From: an uncultured Oscillospiraceae bacterium
Lineage (GTDB): Bacteria; Bacillota; Clostridia; Oscillospirales; Ruminococcaceae
DNA length: 33,933 bases
Reading direction: 5' to 3'
NCBI GenBank assembly: GCA_900552945.1
Contig: USBI01000014.1
Coordinates: 1 to 33,933, forward strand
Positions 16,153 through 24,101 of the stretch are shown here, piece by piece. The notes beneath the pieces are model-generated. The model saw nothing but the letters and a program-made list of their open reading frames with translations, was not told the origin of the DNA and ran no database searches. Positions within the stretch are counted from its first letter, which is position 1. Every line of letters begins with the position of its first letter. Both the position numbers and the translations under genes were made by a program.

Positions 16153-16587
16153 TTGCAGAATAGGTCTGGCAAATTCCGGATTAAAGATCACGGCCCTTAT
16201 CCGGTGGTTTTTGATATGAAACGGCTTTCCGGAATGAACCCTTATTACCGCACAGCACTTTGGACAGGGAATTGCTTACAGGTCACTTTGATGAGCATAC
16301 CCGCTGGCGGAGATATAGGCTTGGAGATGCATTCCGATACAGATCAGCTCATCTATATTGAATCTGGCTGCGCGCTTGTAAAAATGGGACCGAAGAAAGA
16401 CAATTTGGATTACCGTAAAAAAGTGGTGGAAAATTGCGCGATTTTGGTTCCGGCATGTACCTGGCATAACATCATCAATACAGGAAGAACACCGCTAAAG
16501 CTGTTTTCGGTTTATGCGCCGCCGCATCATCCGTTTGGTACCGTACACAAAACCAAACAGGATGCCGAAATGCAGGAAAGTTATTGA
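16153..16587 (+). CDS. Cupin-domain protein
   Basis: About 144 aa from a TTG at 16153 with AAGGAGG 9 nt upstream. The longer ORF from 16090 overlaps the likely -10 (TATAAT, 16114-16119), so it would not be fully transcribed. It is a single-domain cupin. Motif 1 is seen in GLEMHSDTDQLIYIESG (H..D..IxxG) and motif 2 in ILVPACTWHNIINTG. The C-terminal YAPPHHPFGTVHKTKQDA is a block shared by a common clostridial/Bacteroides cupin subgroup of unknown substrate, often annotated as mannose-6-phosphate-isomerase-like. It is divergent from the DUF6512 gene and ends near a bidirectional terminator. Confidence 0.85.
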   Translation: MQNRSGKFRIKDHGPYPVVFDMKRLSGMNPYYRTALWTGNCLQVTLMSIPAGGDIGLEMHSDTDQLIYIESGCALVKMGPKKDNLDYRKKVVENCAILVPACTWHNIINTGRTPLKLFSVYAPPHHPFGTVHKTKQDAEMQESY

Positions 16588-16732
16588 ACGCTCAGCCGGG
16601 CAAGAGGCAGGATGGTTTATTTTGAAATGAACATTTTTGCCCGGGTATTCCATTGACAGGCGAAACTTGTTTTGAATAGGGTTTTGTGCTTTTGAAGCAG
16701 AGAAACATTCGGCCTTCTGCTTTCACATGAAA

Positions 16733-16764
16733 AAAGGTTCCTGTTTATTAAAACAGGAACCTTT
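16733..16764. terminator. Bidirectional terminator between cupin and DUF885 genes
   Basis: A perfect 14-bp stem (16733-16746 with 16751-16764) with a 4-nt loop, A-rich on the left and T-rich on the right, lies between two converging genes. Confidence 0.85.
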
Positions 16765-16800
16765 TGTTTATGTATTTCGTTGCATGGCTCTATTTTCTTT

Positions 16801-18606
16801 TTAGGCGGCTGATTTGGCAAACTGAGCATCGGTGTATGCGGCTGTTTCAATATACTCTTCCATGTTTTTCTGTACCACTGAAAATGGAGCGGCACCGCTT
16901 TTTAACAGCGCTTCATTGAACTCTTTTTCGTCAAACAGGTCACCCAGTTCTGTTTGCGCCATTCCCTTGAGATTGACGATTTCATGATATCCCACATAAT
17001 AAGGCTCAAAAGCGCACGGGTTTGCCTGAAGCTGGTTATACTGTTCTCTCATGGCTTCATCATCATCGGTCACAAACCCGTAAAGAGCCATGTTGGTTTT
17101 AAAGTCTTCGAACGACCAGCCGTCGTAATGAATGCCAATATCCATTAAGATAATGGCACAGTAGGTCAGCAGTTCATTTTCCCGGTATGCGGCGAGGAGA
17201 GCGGGGTCTACACTGTCCAGATAGCGGAACGCTTCATACTGCGCGTAAACAGCGAACCCTTCTGTATAGGCAAGGCTGTCTGCAAGAACCTTACGGTAGT
17301 TGGAGTCGGTGTTTTCATACAGGTAAGCGTACTGATACATATGCCCCGGAAAACCTTCGTGCGCGACCGTCGCATAGGTGGCGATACTCGTCACATCGTT
17401 GGTCGTGGGGTTTACACGGAGCTGTTTGACCGGGTTCCCGTCAATGGTAGGAATGTTGAAATAGGCGGTGACGCCGGAATCGGAGGCGATCTCTTCATTG
17501 ATATCGACAATATTGAAGGTAAGATCGTTTACAGCGGGAAATTCGTTAAAGAATTTGCTTTGAATATCGTTCATGATGTCGGCGTAGCTTGTGTATCCGG
17601 TTTCAGGGAACTCATAGGCGAGCATGGCGTCCATGGCGTCCGGGTTCTGAAGCAGGATCGACTGCAGCTTGGAAAGATGACTGTCGTAGGCGTTTTCCAT
17701 CATCTGGCGAATCTCATCGACCGATTTGTTGGAGCCGATGTTCTGCTGGAGCAAAAGCTCGAAATACTCTTTTCCGTGTTCAAATTTCGCAAGGCCTTCG
17801 GTGTTGTTGGTGCCGGTTTCTTTGAGCTGCTGCATCGTGCTGCGGATCGCTTCATACGCCGGCAGGAAAGAGGAACGGAACGCCTCCTGCAGCTGACTTG
17901 TATACTGTTCCGTTTTCTCATCATTCAAATTGAGCGCGGCAATGCTGTCTTTCATGGAAGAGAGGATGGAGCTGTTTTCCCCTTTTTCCAATATCCCGTT
18001 ACAATAATCGATGACCGAATCGAAGTCCACCATCAGAAGGCCCTTTTCCTCCTGCTTTTTGGTGTACTCCAGCGCGGTATCCACGTAAGGCTTTACGTCA
18101 CCGAGCAGGGTGATGAGGTCAATGACATCTTGTTCGCTGCGGACCTCCCAGTCGGCAAACAGCACGGGAAGCTGGTAATGGATACCGCCCATGCTTTCAA
18201 AAGCGCTGGCATAGTAATCGAATTTATCGTCATTTAATTTTTTGCTTAGAGTGATTTGAAAATTATAAATATCGTAAGTGTCCTGCTGTTCGGATGTTAA
18301 GCTGCTGCGGTTGAACGCTTTGAATGCGTCGTATGAGGCGTTTACGGATTCTTTTGCCAGTTCAAGGTCTTCATCACTGTAGGTAAGCCCCAGTGAAACC
18401 TCCAGCTTGGAAACGTCAACCCCGAAGTCCTCCGGCTTTTGCAGGTAAGAATGAGCGGTGATATAATCACTTTGCATGGTGCTTACGAATTCATCTTCAA
18501 TAAATGCGTCAAAATCCTGCTGTGTGTTTTCATTATGGCAGCCTGTGGATGAGAGAATGAGCGCTGCCGTAAGCAGAAGTAACAGCGCCTTTTTGGCTTT
18601 TTTCAT
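16801..18606 (-). CDS. DUF885-family lipoprotein, putative zinc metallopeptidase
   Basis: The protein is 601 aa from the ATG at 18606, which has AAAAGGAGGAG upstream; the longer ORF to 18681 lacks a site. A lipoprotein signal peptide is clear: MKKAKK, hydrophobic LLLLLTAALIL, lipobox LSSTGC. The mature protein is therefore anchored outside the membrane. The DUF885 hallmark HEGFPGH occurs at residues 416-422, an HExxxxH-like metal site with Glu417 as the likely catalytic residue, followed by YTEGFAVYAQYEAFR, another conserved block. Family members resemble M32-type carboxypeptidases but substrates are not established. It lies 75 nt downstream of the glycosyltransferase gene on the same strand and could share its transcript. 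Confidence 0.85.
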   Translation of the reverse strand: MKKAKKALLLLLTAALILSSTGCHNENTQQDFDAFIEDEFVSTMQSDYITAHSYLQKPEDFGVDVSKLEVSLGLTYSDEDLELAKESVNASYDAFKAFNRSSLTSEQQDTYDIYNFQITLSKKLNDDKFDYYASAFESMGGIHYQLPVLFADWEVRSEQDVIDLITLLGDVKPYVDTALEYTKKQEEKGLLMVDFDSVIDYCNGILEKGENSSILSSMKDSIAALNLNDEKTEQYTSQLQEAFRSSFLPAYEAIRSTMQQLKETGTNNTEGLAKFEHGKEYFELLLQQNIGSNKSVDEIRQMMENAYDSHLSKLQSILLQNPDAMDAMLAYEFPETGYTSYADIMNDIQSKFFNEFPAVNDLTFNIVDINEEIASDSGVTAYFNIPTIDGNPVKQLRVNPTTNDVTSIATYATVAHEGFPGHMYQYAYLYENTDSNYRKVLADSLAYTEGFAVYAQYEAFRYLDSVDPALLAAYRENELLTYCAIILMDIGIHYDGWSFEDFKTNMALYGFVTDDDEAMREQYNQLQANPCAFEPYYVGYHEIVNLKGMAQTELGDLFDEKEFNEALLKSGAAPFSVVQKNMEEYIETAAYTDAQFAKSAA

Positions 18607-18681
18607 AGGTTGCTCCTCCTTTTTTGTCTGGCGTTCAAAGAGAATCCTCAACATGGGTATGAAACGATATGCTTGGAACAT

Positions 18682-19668
18682 TCACTGTTGTTGGCTGTTT
18701 TCTGTTTCCGACGTGTCCGGCGGTGCGTTCCGGTAGTCTTCAATGAGAAACCGAGGCCGCTGTTTGACTTCCAGGTAGATTTTTCCAATGTATTCTCCAA
18801 CCACACCAATTGAAAGCAGAGTAAGCCCTCCAATCGCCCAGACGGAAATGGTCATGCTTGCCCAGCCCGGAACCGCGGCTCCGGTACAGAAGCTTACGAG
18901 AATATAAATCAGCATGGCGATGCTCACAATAAACACCAGAAACCCCAGCAGTGTGATGAGACGGATGGGCTTTATGCTTAAAGAGGTAATGCCTTCGAGC
19001 GCAAACGCCAGCATTTTTTTGAGGGGATATTTGCTTTCACCGGCAAAGCGTTCGGCCCGTTCATAGGCAACGCAGGCAGTTTTAAAACCAATCATGGGAA
19101 CGATTCCGCGCAGGAAAAGGTTGACCTCTTTAAATTCCGCCAAACCTTCAAGCGCACGGCGGCTCATCAACCGGTAATCCGCGTGGTTGAACACGGTCTC
19201 CACACCAAGCAGCCGCATCAGCCGGTAAAAGCCTTCCGCGGTAAACCGTTTGAAAAAGGTGTCTTTCTTCCGCTGACTGCGTACGCCGTAAACAATGTCA
19301 CATCCTTCAAGGTAAAGGTCAATCATCTGTTCCATGGCGTTGATATCGTCCTGAAGATCCGCGTCCATGGAAACGACCATCGACGCCTGTTCTTTCGCAG
19401 TCATCAGCCCGGCCAGCAGCGCGTTTTGATGCCCGCGGTTCCGGGAAAGGTTCGCTCCGGAAAACAACGGGTCTTTTTCGTGCAGGGAACAGATGATGTC
19501 CCAGGTCGCGTCTTTCGAGCCGTCATTCACAAACAAGATTCTGCTGCTGCGGGAGATTTTCCCTTTTTCCATGAGCTCCCGCATTTTTATCTGCAGGCGG
19601 GAAGCGGTTTCGTGCAGAACTTCCTGCTCATTGTAACAGGGGATAACGACATACAGAGTGTTTTCCAA
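18682..19668 (-). CDS. GtrB/DPM1-like family 2 glycosyltransferase
   Basis: About 328 aa from a TTG at 19668 with AAAGGGG 9 nt upstream; the longer ORF to 19782 would start before any ribosome binding site. The GT2 catalytic domain begins LYVVIPCYNEQEVL. It has FVNDGSKD, LSRNRGHQNALLAG and the metal-binding VSMDADLQDD (D-x-D). The C-terminal two transmembrane helices (RLITLLGFLVFIVSIAMLIYI and SVWAIGGLTLLSIGVVGEYIG) then KIYLEVKQRPRFLIED are the standard end of GtrB/polyprenyl-phosphate sugar transferases. These load glucose or another sugar on undecaprenyl phosphate for transfer outside the membrane. No GtrA flippase or GtrC partner is next to it. It is divergent from the HxlR regulator, sharing a 143-nt control region. 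Confidence 0.88.
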   Translation of the reverse strand: MENTLYVVIPCYNEQEVLHETASRLQIKMRELMEKGKISRSSRILFVNDGSKDATWDIICSLHEKDPLFSGANLSRNRGHQNALLAGLMTAKEQASMVVSMDADLQDDINAMEQMIDLYLEGCDIVYGVRSQRKKDTFFKRFTAEGFYRLMRLLGVETVFNHADYRLMSRRALEGLAEFKEVNLFLRGIVPMIGFKTACVAYERAERFAGESKYPLKKMLAFALEGITSLSIKPIRLITLLGFLVFIVSIAMLIYILVSFCTGAAVPGWASMTISVWAIGGLTLLSIGVVGEYIGKIYLEVKQRPRFLIEDYRNAPPDTSETENSQQQ

Positions 19669-19741
19669 ATAACACAGCCCCTTTCTTACTGTTTTTATGA
19701 TATCAAAACCCGGAAAGAAAGTAAACAAGTCTTTTGCGGTC

Positions 19742-19770
19742 TTGCAATCTTCCAGCCGAAAATTTATAAT
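19742..19770 (+). promoter_or_regulatory. Sigma-A promoter of the HxlR gene
   Basis: TTGCAA at 19742-19747, a 17-nt spacer, and consensus TATAAT at 19765-19770. The start is expected near 19777. Confidence 0.65.
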
Positions 19771-19777
19771 AGAAGAG

Positions 19778-19793
19778 ATCAAACGCTTTTGAT
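19778..19793. promoter_or_regulatory. Inverted repeat at the HxlR transcription start, candidate operator
   Basis: Perfect ATCAAA-N4-TTTGAT palindrome directly downstream of the -10, overlapping the expected start site and 18 nt before the HxlR coding region. The position fits an autoregulatory operator; binding is inference. Confidence 0.4.
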
Positions 19794-19811
19794 GATGAAA
19801 ACGGAGGAAGC

Positions 19812-20150
19812 ATGATGAAACAGTCTTCTATACCTTCCTGCCCGGTTGAGCTAGCACTTCAGCTGGTCAGCAACCGTTGGAAGGTATTGATTATACGGGA
19901 TTTGCTTGATGGAACCAAACGGTTCAGCGAATTGAAACGCTCGGTTGGAAACATCACCCAGAAGGTTTTGACGGCTAATCTGCGGGATATGGAGCAAAGC
20001 GGTCTGCTTACCCGGCGCGCATACGCTGAAGTGCCCCCGCGTGTTGAATACACACTCACCGAATTGGGTCAAAGCCTTCGTCCGGTTGTTCACGCGCTTT
20101 CCGAATGGGGCGAGACCTATGGTTCAAAGCTGAATATGAAAAAGGATTAA
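19812..20150 (+). CDS. HxlR-family winged-helix transcriptional regulator
   Basis: The protein is 112 aa, the standard HxlR length, with GGAGG upstream of an ATGATG start (19812 or 19815). The family signature is complete: CPVELALQLVSNRWKVLIIRDLLDGTKRFSELKRSVGNITQKVLTANLRDMEQSGL and the wing segment RAYAEVPPRVEYTLTELGQSLRPV. A conserved N-terminal cysteine (SCPVE, about residue 10) is the position that senses thiol or aldehyde stress in members such as HypR/YodB. It is divergent from the glycosyltransferase-DUF885 pair. Unlike many HxlR genes it has no adjacent reductase or oxidoreductase, so the target is not obvious. Confidence 0.92.
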   Translation: MMKQSSIPSCPVELALQLVSNRWKVLIIRDLLDGTKRFSELKRSVGNITQKVLTANLRDMEQSGLLTRRAYAEVPPRVEYTLTELGQSLRPVVHALSEWGETYGSKLNMKKD

Positions 20151-20360
20151 AATGGGTGTTGCGCGCCAATGGAAACACTTGTAATTTTTGGCGGCAAAAC
20201 AGGTTGTATGCAGTCTGAAGGGGTAAAAAAGGCGAAATATTGTATATAATCTTATAAATAATACATTTTGTATAAAGTATTATAGCGCCGGACTGTTCGT
20301 TCGGCAGTTTGGGCGATTCAGAAGCGCACAACGTTTACACAAAATATAACTTTAGCAACC
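20151..20360. other. AT-rich intergenic region with an inverted repeat
   Basis: It contains ATAATAC/GTATTAT (20258-20264 and 20277-20283), a TATAAA direct repeat spaced 18 nt (20253 and 20271), and a TATAAT at 20245-20250 without a good -35. No coding sequence is supported. Confidence 0.35.
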
Positions 20361-20394
20361 AAAAAGCTGCTCGTTTGTATCGGGCGGCTTTTTT
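20361..20394 (+). terminator. Terminator downstream of HxlR
   Basis: A 13-bp stem, including two potential G-U pairs, pairs AAAAAGCTGCTCG (20361-20373) with the CGGGCGGCTTTTT side (20381-20394) and ends in a six-T run. It lies 210 nt after the HxlR stop. Confidence 0.7.
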
Positions 20395-20425
20395 ACCTGT
20401 GGAGCGTTTTGGGGTTTGGATTAGT

Positions 20426-20471
20426 CGAATGGTTCTTTTATGGTCCGCATATCCTGCCGCTGAACCATTCG
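20426..20471. repeat. Perfect 10-bp inverted repeat upstream of the GNAT gene
   Basis: CGAATGGTTC (20426-20435) and GAACCATTCG (20462-20471) are separated by 26 nt. No T run follows, so it is not a simple terminator. It may be a looped operator, a structured RNA, or chance. Confidence 0.4.
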
Positions 20472-20536
20472 CATGGTATTTATTGCCAAAACAACATGGT
20501 AAGTTTTGTCGATTCCGCTGTCTTTTTGTCCTTTCG

Positions 20537-20565
20537 TTGAATCGCATGCCGGAATTTGTTATTCT
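20537..20565 (+). promoter_or_regulatory. Promoter of the GNAT-nhaC pair
   Basis: TTGAAT at 20537-20542, a 17-nt spacer and TATTCT at 20560-20565, with start near 20572 and a 26-nt leader carrying GAGGAGGGG. Confidence 0.45.
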
Positions 20566-20597
20566 ATAACTAATCAGTCATAAGAGGAGGGGTCAGT

Positions 20598-21080
20598 GTG
20601 GCAGACGCACTGAAGATCAGAGTCGCGCAAAAAGAAGACGCCGCTCTGGTTTTATCGTTTATTCGAAAAATCGCCGCGTATGAAAAAATGTCGGACGAGG
20701 TCGTCGCAACAGAGGAGATTCTCAAAGAGTTTGTGTTCGACCGGCATGCGGCGGATGTTTTTCTGGCGGAATATGAAGGAGAGCCGGTTGGCTTTGCGCT
20801 CTTCTTTGAAAATTTTTCCACTTTTATCGGCCGGACGGGAATCCATCTGGAAGATCTGTATGTTGACCCGGACAAGCGTGGCCTTGGAATTGGAAAAGCG
20901 CTGTTTCAAGCGGTGGCGGCCGAAGCGGTTCGCCGCGGCTGCAAACGGATGGAGTGGACCTGTTTGAACTGGAACGAGCCGTCTATCCGGTTTTACCGGA
21001 GTATGGGTGCCGTTCCCATGGATGAGTGGACTACCTACCGTTTGGCAGGGGAAGCCATTGAACAGGCAACAAAAAAATAA
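20598..21080 (+). CDS. GNAT N-acetyltransferase, diamine/spermidine acetyltransferase-like
   Basis: The protein is 160 aa from a GTG with GAGGAGGGG upstream. It is a single GNAT domain: N-terminal IRVAQKEDAALVLSFIRKIAAYEK, LEDLYVDPDKRGLGIGKALF carrying the acetyl-CoA pyrophosphate loop (R/Q-x-x-G-x-G/A), and the C-terminal CLNWNEPSIRFYRSMGAVPMDEW block. The start, the IHLEDLYV strand and the WNEPSIRFY segment resemble spermidine/spermine acetyltransferases (SAT1-like). That makes polyamines or diamines a plausible substrate, but it is not proven. It lies 15 nt upstream of the NhaC-type antiporter and is probably co-transcribed with it. Confidence 0.85.
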   Translation: MADALKIRVAQKEDAALVLSFIRKIAAYEKMSDEVVATEEILKEFVFDRHAADVFLAEYEGEPVGFALFFENFSTFIGRTGIHLEDLYVDPDKRGLGIGKALFQAVAAEAVRRGCKRMEWTCLNWNEPSIRFYRSMGAVPMDEWTTYRLAGEAIEQATKK

Positions 21081-21095
21081 CGGAGGAGAAATAAC

Positions 21096-22595
21096 ATGCA
21101 GGAGACTATATGGGCCCTTGTGCCCGCCATTGTTGCAATCGTTCTCGCATTGATCACCAAAGAAGTCTATATCTCCCTGCTCATCGGCATTCTGTCGGGA
21201 GCACTGTTTTTCACCAACTTCCATGTAATGGATTCGCTGGAAACCACCTTTACTATCATGGGCGAAAAGGTGGGAAGCAATGCGAATATCATCATTTTCC
21301 TTGTTCTGTTGGGGATGATCGTGGCACTGCTCAATCGTTCGGGCGCCTCCCGCGCGTACGGGAACTGGGCGGCCCGGAGCATTCATTCCAAACGCGGCGC
21401 GCTTGCCGCCACTTCTGCGCTGGGCGCCATCATTTTTGTAGACGATTATTTTAACTGCCTTACCGTTGGTACGGTTATGGGACCGGTTACTGACCGCCAC
21501 GGTGTTTCCCGTGCGAAGCTCGCTTACATCATCGACGCAACCGCAGCGCCGATCTGCATCATCGCCCCAATCTCCAGCTGGGCGGCGGCAGTCGGTTCCA
21601 GTATGCCGGAAAGCAGCAGCATTGATGGATTTTCTCTGTTTTTGCAGACCATCCCATTTAACCTGTACGCTCTTTTGACCATCCTCATGGTCGTTTTCCT
21701 CATTGTTGCCAATGTCGATTTCGGAAAGATGAAACGGTATGCGTTTGCTCATACGCAGGAAAGCGAATTTTCCGAAGAGGAAAACAATGGCAAAAAGGGT
21801 AAGGTGTTCGACCTTATATTCCCCATTGCGGCGCTTATCGTGCTGTGTATTGGCGGTATGCTCTACACCGGCGGTATTCTGGAAGGCGCCAATGTGATCG
21901 ACGCATTTGCCAACTGCAATTCGTCTCTTTCGTTGGTATTTGGTTCGTTTATTACGGTTATCGTCATCTTTTTGCTGTATATTCCGCGGAAGATCATCAC
22001 CTTCCGTGAGTTCGCCGAAAGCTTGGTGGACGGCTTCAAAGCCATGGTCCCGGCAATCCTCATCCTCACCTTTGCCTGGACACTCAGCGGTGTCTGCGGA
22101 GAAGAATACCTCAACGCAGGCGGTTTTGTTAGCCAGTTTGTGCAGGATACCTCTCTTGCTGTTACCATCCTGCCGGCTGTATTCTTCCTTATTGCAGCGG
22201 GTCTTGCGTTTGCTACCGGCACTTCCTGGGGCACCTTCGGCATTCTGATTCCAATCGCGATCGCTATCTTCGGCGATGTGGAAAGCCAGCTCATGGTCAT
22301 TACCGTTTCCTCCATTCTTGCGGGTGCGGTCTGCGGAGACCATATCTCTCCGATTTCGGACACGACCATTCTTGCTTCTACCGGCGCGCGGTGTAATCAC
22401 ATTGAACATGTTTCCACCCAGCTTCCATATGCCTTGCTGGTAGCGGCTTGCTGTTTTGTGGGTTACCTGGTTTCCGGATTTACCGAAAACGGCTGGCTTG
22501 GGCTTGCTGTGGGTGCGGTCCTGCTGCTTGCCGCTCTGCTCTTCCTTTACCGGCGTGAAAAGGCGAAAGGAAATGCTGCACAGCCTGCCGAATGA
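21096..22595 (+). CDS. NhaC-type Na+/H+ antiporter
   Basis: The protein is 499 aa with about 12 or more transmembrane helices and a CGGAGGAG ribosome binding site. NhaC/YqkI-family blocks are present: TKEVYISLLIGILSGALF, GAIIFVDDYFNCLTVGTVMGPVTDRHGVSRAKLAYIIDATAAP (with paired acidic DD), FATGTSWGTFGILIPI, and GAVCGDHISPISDTTILAST. It is expected to exchange Na+ for H+; some relatives exchange organic anions such as malate/lactate or tyrosine/tyramine, so the ion is not certain. A charged cytoplasmic loop (HTQESEFSEEENNGKKGK) splits the two halves. It is partnered with a GNAT enzyme and followed by several hairpins. Confidence 0.9.
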   Translation: MQETIWALVPAIVAIVLALITKEVYISLLIGILSGALFFTNFHVMDSLETTFTIMGEKVGSNANIIIFLVLLGMIVALLNRSGASRAYGNWAARSIHSKRGALAATSALGAIIFVDDYFNCLTVGTVMGPVTDRHGVSRAKLAYIIDATAAPICIIAPISSWAAAVGSSMPESSSIDGFSLFLQTIPFNLYALLTILMVVFLIVANVDFGKMKRYAFAHTQESEFSEEENNGKKGKVFDLIFPIAALIVLCIGGMLYTGGILEGANVIDAFANCNSSLSLVFGSFITVIVIFLLYIPRKIITFREFAESLVDGFKAMVPAILILTFAWTLSGVCGEEYLNAGGFVSQFVQDTSLAVTILPAVFFLIAAGLAFATGTSWGTFGILIPIAIAIFGDVESQLMVITVSSILAGAVCGDHISPISDTTILASTGARCNHIEHVSTQLPYALLVAACCFVGYLVSGFTENGWLGLAVGAVLLLAALLFLYRREKAKGNAAQPAE

Positions 22596-22674
22596 TGCAG
22601 AGTGAAGTGTAAAGCCGAATGGGTCAAAATAGCGCCTAAGAATCCGGATTGGCACAGTTCGTTTGATTCCAATA

Positions 22675-22709
22675 AATACCGGCGGACGTTTTCGACGTCC
22701 GCCGGTATT
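22675..22709. terminator. Long perfect hairpin after nhaC
   Basis: A perfect 15-bp stem (22675-22689 with 22695-22709) with a 5-nt loop, followed by GTTGTTTG. The U tract is interrupted, but the stem strength makes it the likely terminator of the GNAT-nhaC transcript. A second imperfect hairpin with a GACGGC/GCCGTC core follows at 22751-22784. Confidence 0.7.
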
Positions 22710-22813
22710 GTTGTTTGTGCTTTTTCTGGTATGCTGCTATAAACCGAACGGTAAAAGACGGCGATTACTCAAAAGCCGTCTTTACAAATAAAAAACAATA
22801 TCGATTACTTTAG

Positions 22814-22850
22814 AGCGTTGGGTTTCCGTGGTGGAAATCCAGCGCTTTTT
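22814..22850 (+). terminator. Terminator-like hairpin before the aldo/keto reductase gene
   Basis: A 14-bp stem with G-U pairs (22814-22827 with 22833-22846), loop GTGGT, then TTTTT to 22850. It is the third hairpin in a row in this gap. The likely promoter of the next gene overlaps its 3' side. Confidence 0.65.
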
Positions 22851-22927
22851 ATGGTATTCTGTAATCAGAAGCAAAAAAGCGTGTTGAAAAAAGCTTAAAA
22901 AATAATAAGAGAAAAGAGGAGAATCAG

Positions 22928-24073
22928 ATGAACTACCGTGTATTGGGCCGGACTGGAATCCGTGTCAGTGAGATTGGCCTTGGCTGTGAGGGTTTTGTGG
23001 GAAAAGATGAGGCGTTTACCCGCCGGGTGTTTGACCGCGCGATCGAGTGCGGGGTCAATTGCATGGATCTGTATAGTCCTGATCCGGATCTGCGGGAGCG
23101 GATCGGAAACGTGTTGGCCGGCCGGCGGGACAAATTTGTTCTGCAGGCGCATCTTTGCGCTGTGTGGAAAGACGGCCAGTATAAAGCAACACGTGACCCG
23201 AACGAGGTGCGCAAAGGGTTTGATGATCTTCTTACGCAGCTCAAAACCGACTATATTGATATTGGTATGATCCATTTTGTCGATTCGGTGAAGACGTGGG
23301 ATATGATTGCGGAAGGCGAGATCATGCAGTATGCGCAGCAGCTGAAAAAAGAGGGGAAGATTCGCTGCATCGGCCTGAGCAGTCATAACCCTATTGCTGC
23401 GCAGAAAGCGATAGAGAGCGGGTTTATTGATGTGTTGATGTTCAGCGTCAATCCTTGCTACGACCTGCTTCCGGGGGACGATGACCTTGAGCCGCTGTTC
23501 AAACAGGAAAGCTACGAAAAACCGCTGCTCAATATGGACCCAGACCGTGAAAAACTGTATGAGGCCTGCCAGCGGTTGGGCGTGGGTATTACGGTCATGA
23601 AGGCGTTTGGCGGCGGAGAGCTGCTGAGTGATAAATCACCCGCAGGTAAGGCGCTCACACCGGCTCAGTGCATTCATTACGCGCTGACCCGTCCAGGTGT
23701 GGCGGCGGTCATGTCGGGCGTTCATTCAGAAGAAGAGCTGGAAGCAAGCCTTGCTTATGAAAGCGCTTCCGCGCAGGAACGTGATTATGCGTCCGCGCTG
23801 GCGTCCTTCCCGAAAATCAGCTGGAAAGGGCATTGCATGTACTGTGGCCATTGCGCTCCCTGCCCGAAAGAAATCGATATCGCGGCGGTCACGAAATATC
23901 TGAATCTTGCAAAAGCGCAGGGCGGCGTACCGGAAACAGTGCGTGAACATTACGCGGCGCTTTCTCATACCGCTTCGGAGTGCATTCACTGTGGACAGTG
24001 TGAGACACGCTGCCCGTTTGAGGTGCCGGTGCGTGAGAATATGAAACAGGCTGCAGAAATGTTTGGCCGGTGA
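22928..24073 (+). CDS. Aldo/keto reductase with C-terminal 2x[4Fe-4S] ferredoxin domain
   Basis: The protein is 381 aa. An AKR TIM barrel (~1-270) opens MNYRVLGRTGIRVSEIGLGCEG, with Asp/Tyr active-site region MDLYSPDPDLRERIG (~48) and IGMIHFVDS; the usual barrel His position is less clear. The C-terminus has two cysteine sets: CxxCxxCxxxCP from residue 303 (CMYCGHCAPCP) and from residue 352 (CIHCGQCETRCP). Both are expected to bind [4Fe-4S] clusters. Such proteins are common in Clostridia and suggest ferredoxin-linked reduction; the substrate is unknown. A possible promoter is TGGAAA (22832) with TATTCT (22855), spacer 17. The moxR gene begins 28 nt after the stop, so read-through into the moxR operon is possible. 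Confidence 0.9.
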   Translation: MNYRVLGRTGIRVSEIGLGCEGFVGKDEAFTRRVFDRAIECGVNCMDLYSPDPDLRERIGNVLAGRRDKFVLQAHLCAVWKDGQYKATRDPNEVRKGFDDLLTQLKTDYIDIGMIHFVDSVKTWDMIAEGEIMQYAQQLKKEGKIRCIGLSSHNPIAAQKAIESGFIDVLMFSVNPCYDLLPGDDDLEPLFKQESYEKPLLNMDPDREKLYEACQRLGVGITVMKAFGGGELLSDKSPAGKALTPAQCIHYALTRPGVAAVMSGVHSEEELEASLAYESASAQERDYASALASFPKISWKGHCMYCGHCAPCPKEIDIAAVTKYLNLAKAQGGVPETVREHYAALSHTASECIHCGQCETRCPFEVPVRENMKQAAEMFGR

Positions 24074-24101
24074 TTTATCAAACAAAACGGAGGTGAGCAG
24101 C

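Noticed and set aside
16596..16644. 8-bp inverted repeat CCGGGCAA/TTGCCCGG downstream of the cupin gene
   Set aside because: It has a 33-nt loop and no T run. The strong terminator at 16733 explains termination better, so I did not list it.
17341..18237. 298-codon open frame antisense to the DUF885 gene
   Set aside because: It is opposite a lipoprotein gene with clear motifs, has no ribosome binding site and no recognisable family.
20652..22655. 667-codon open frame antisense to the GNAT and nhaC genes
   Set aside because: It lies wholly opposite two clear genes, has no ribosome binding site and reads as low-similarity His/Arg/Asn-rich sequence. It is a codon-bias shadow.
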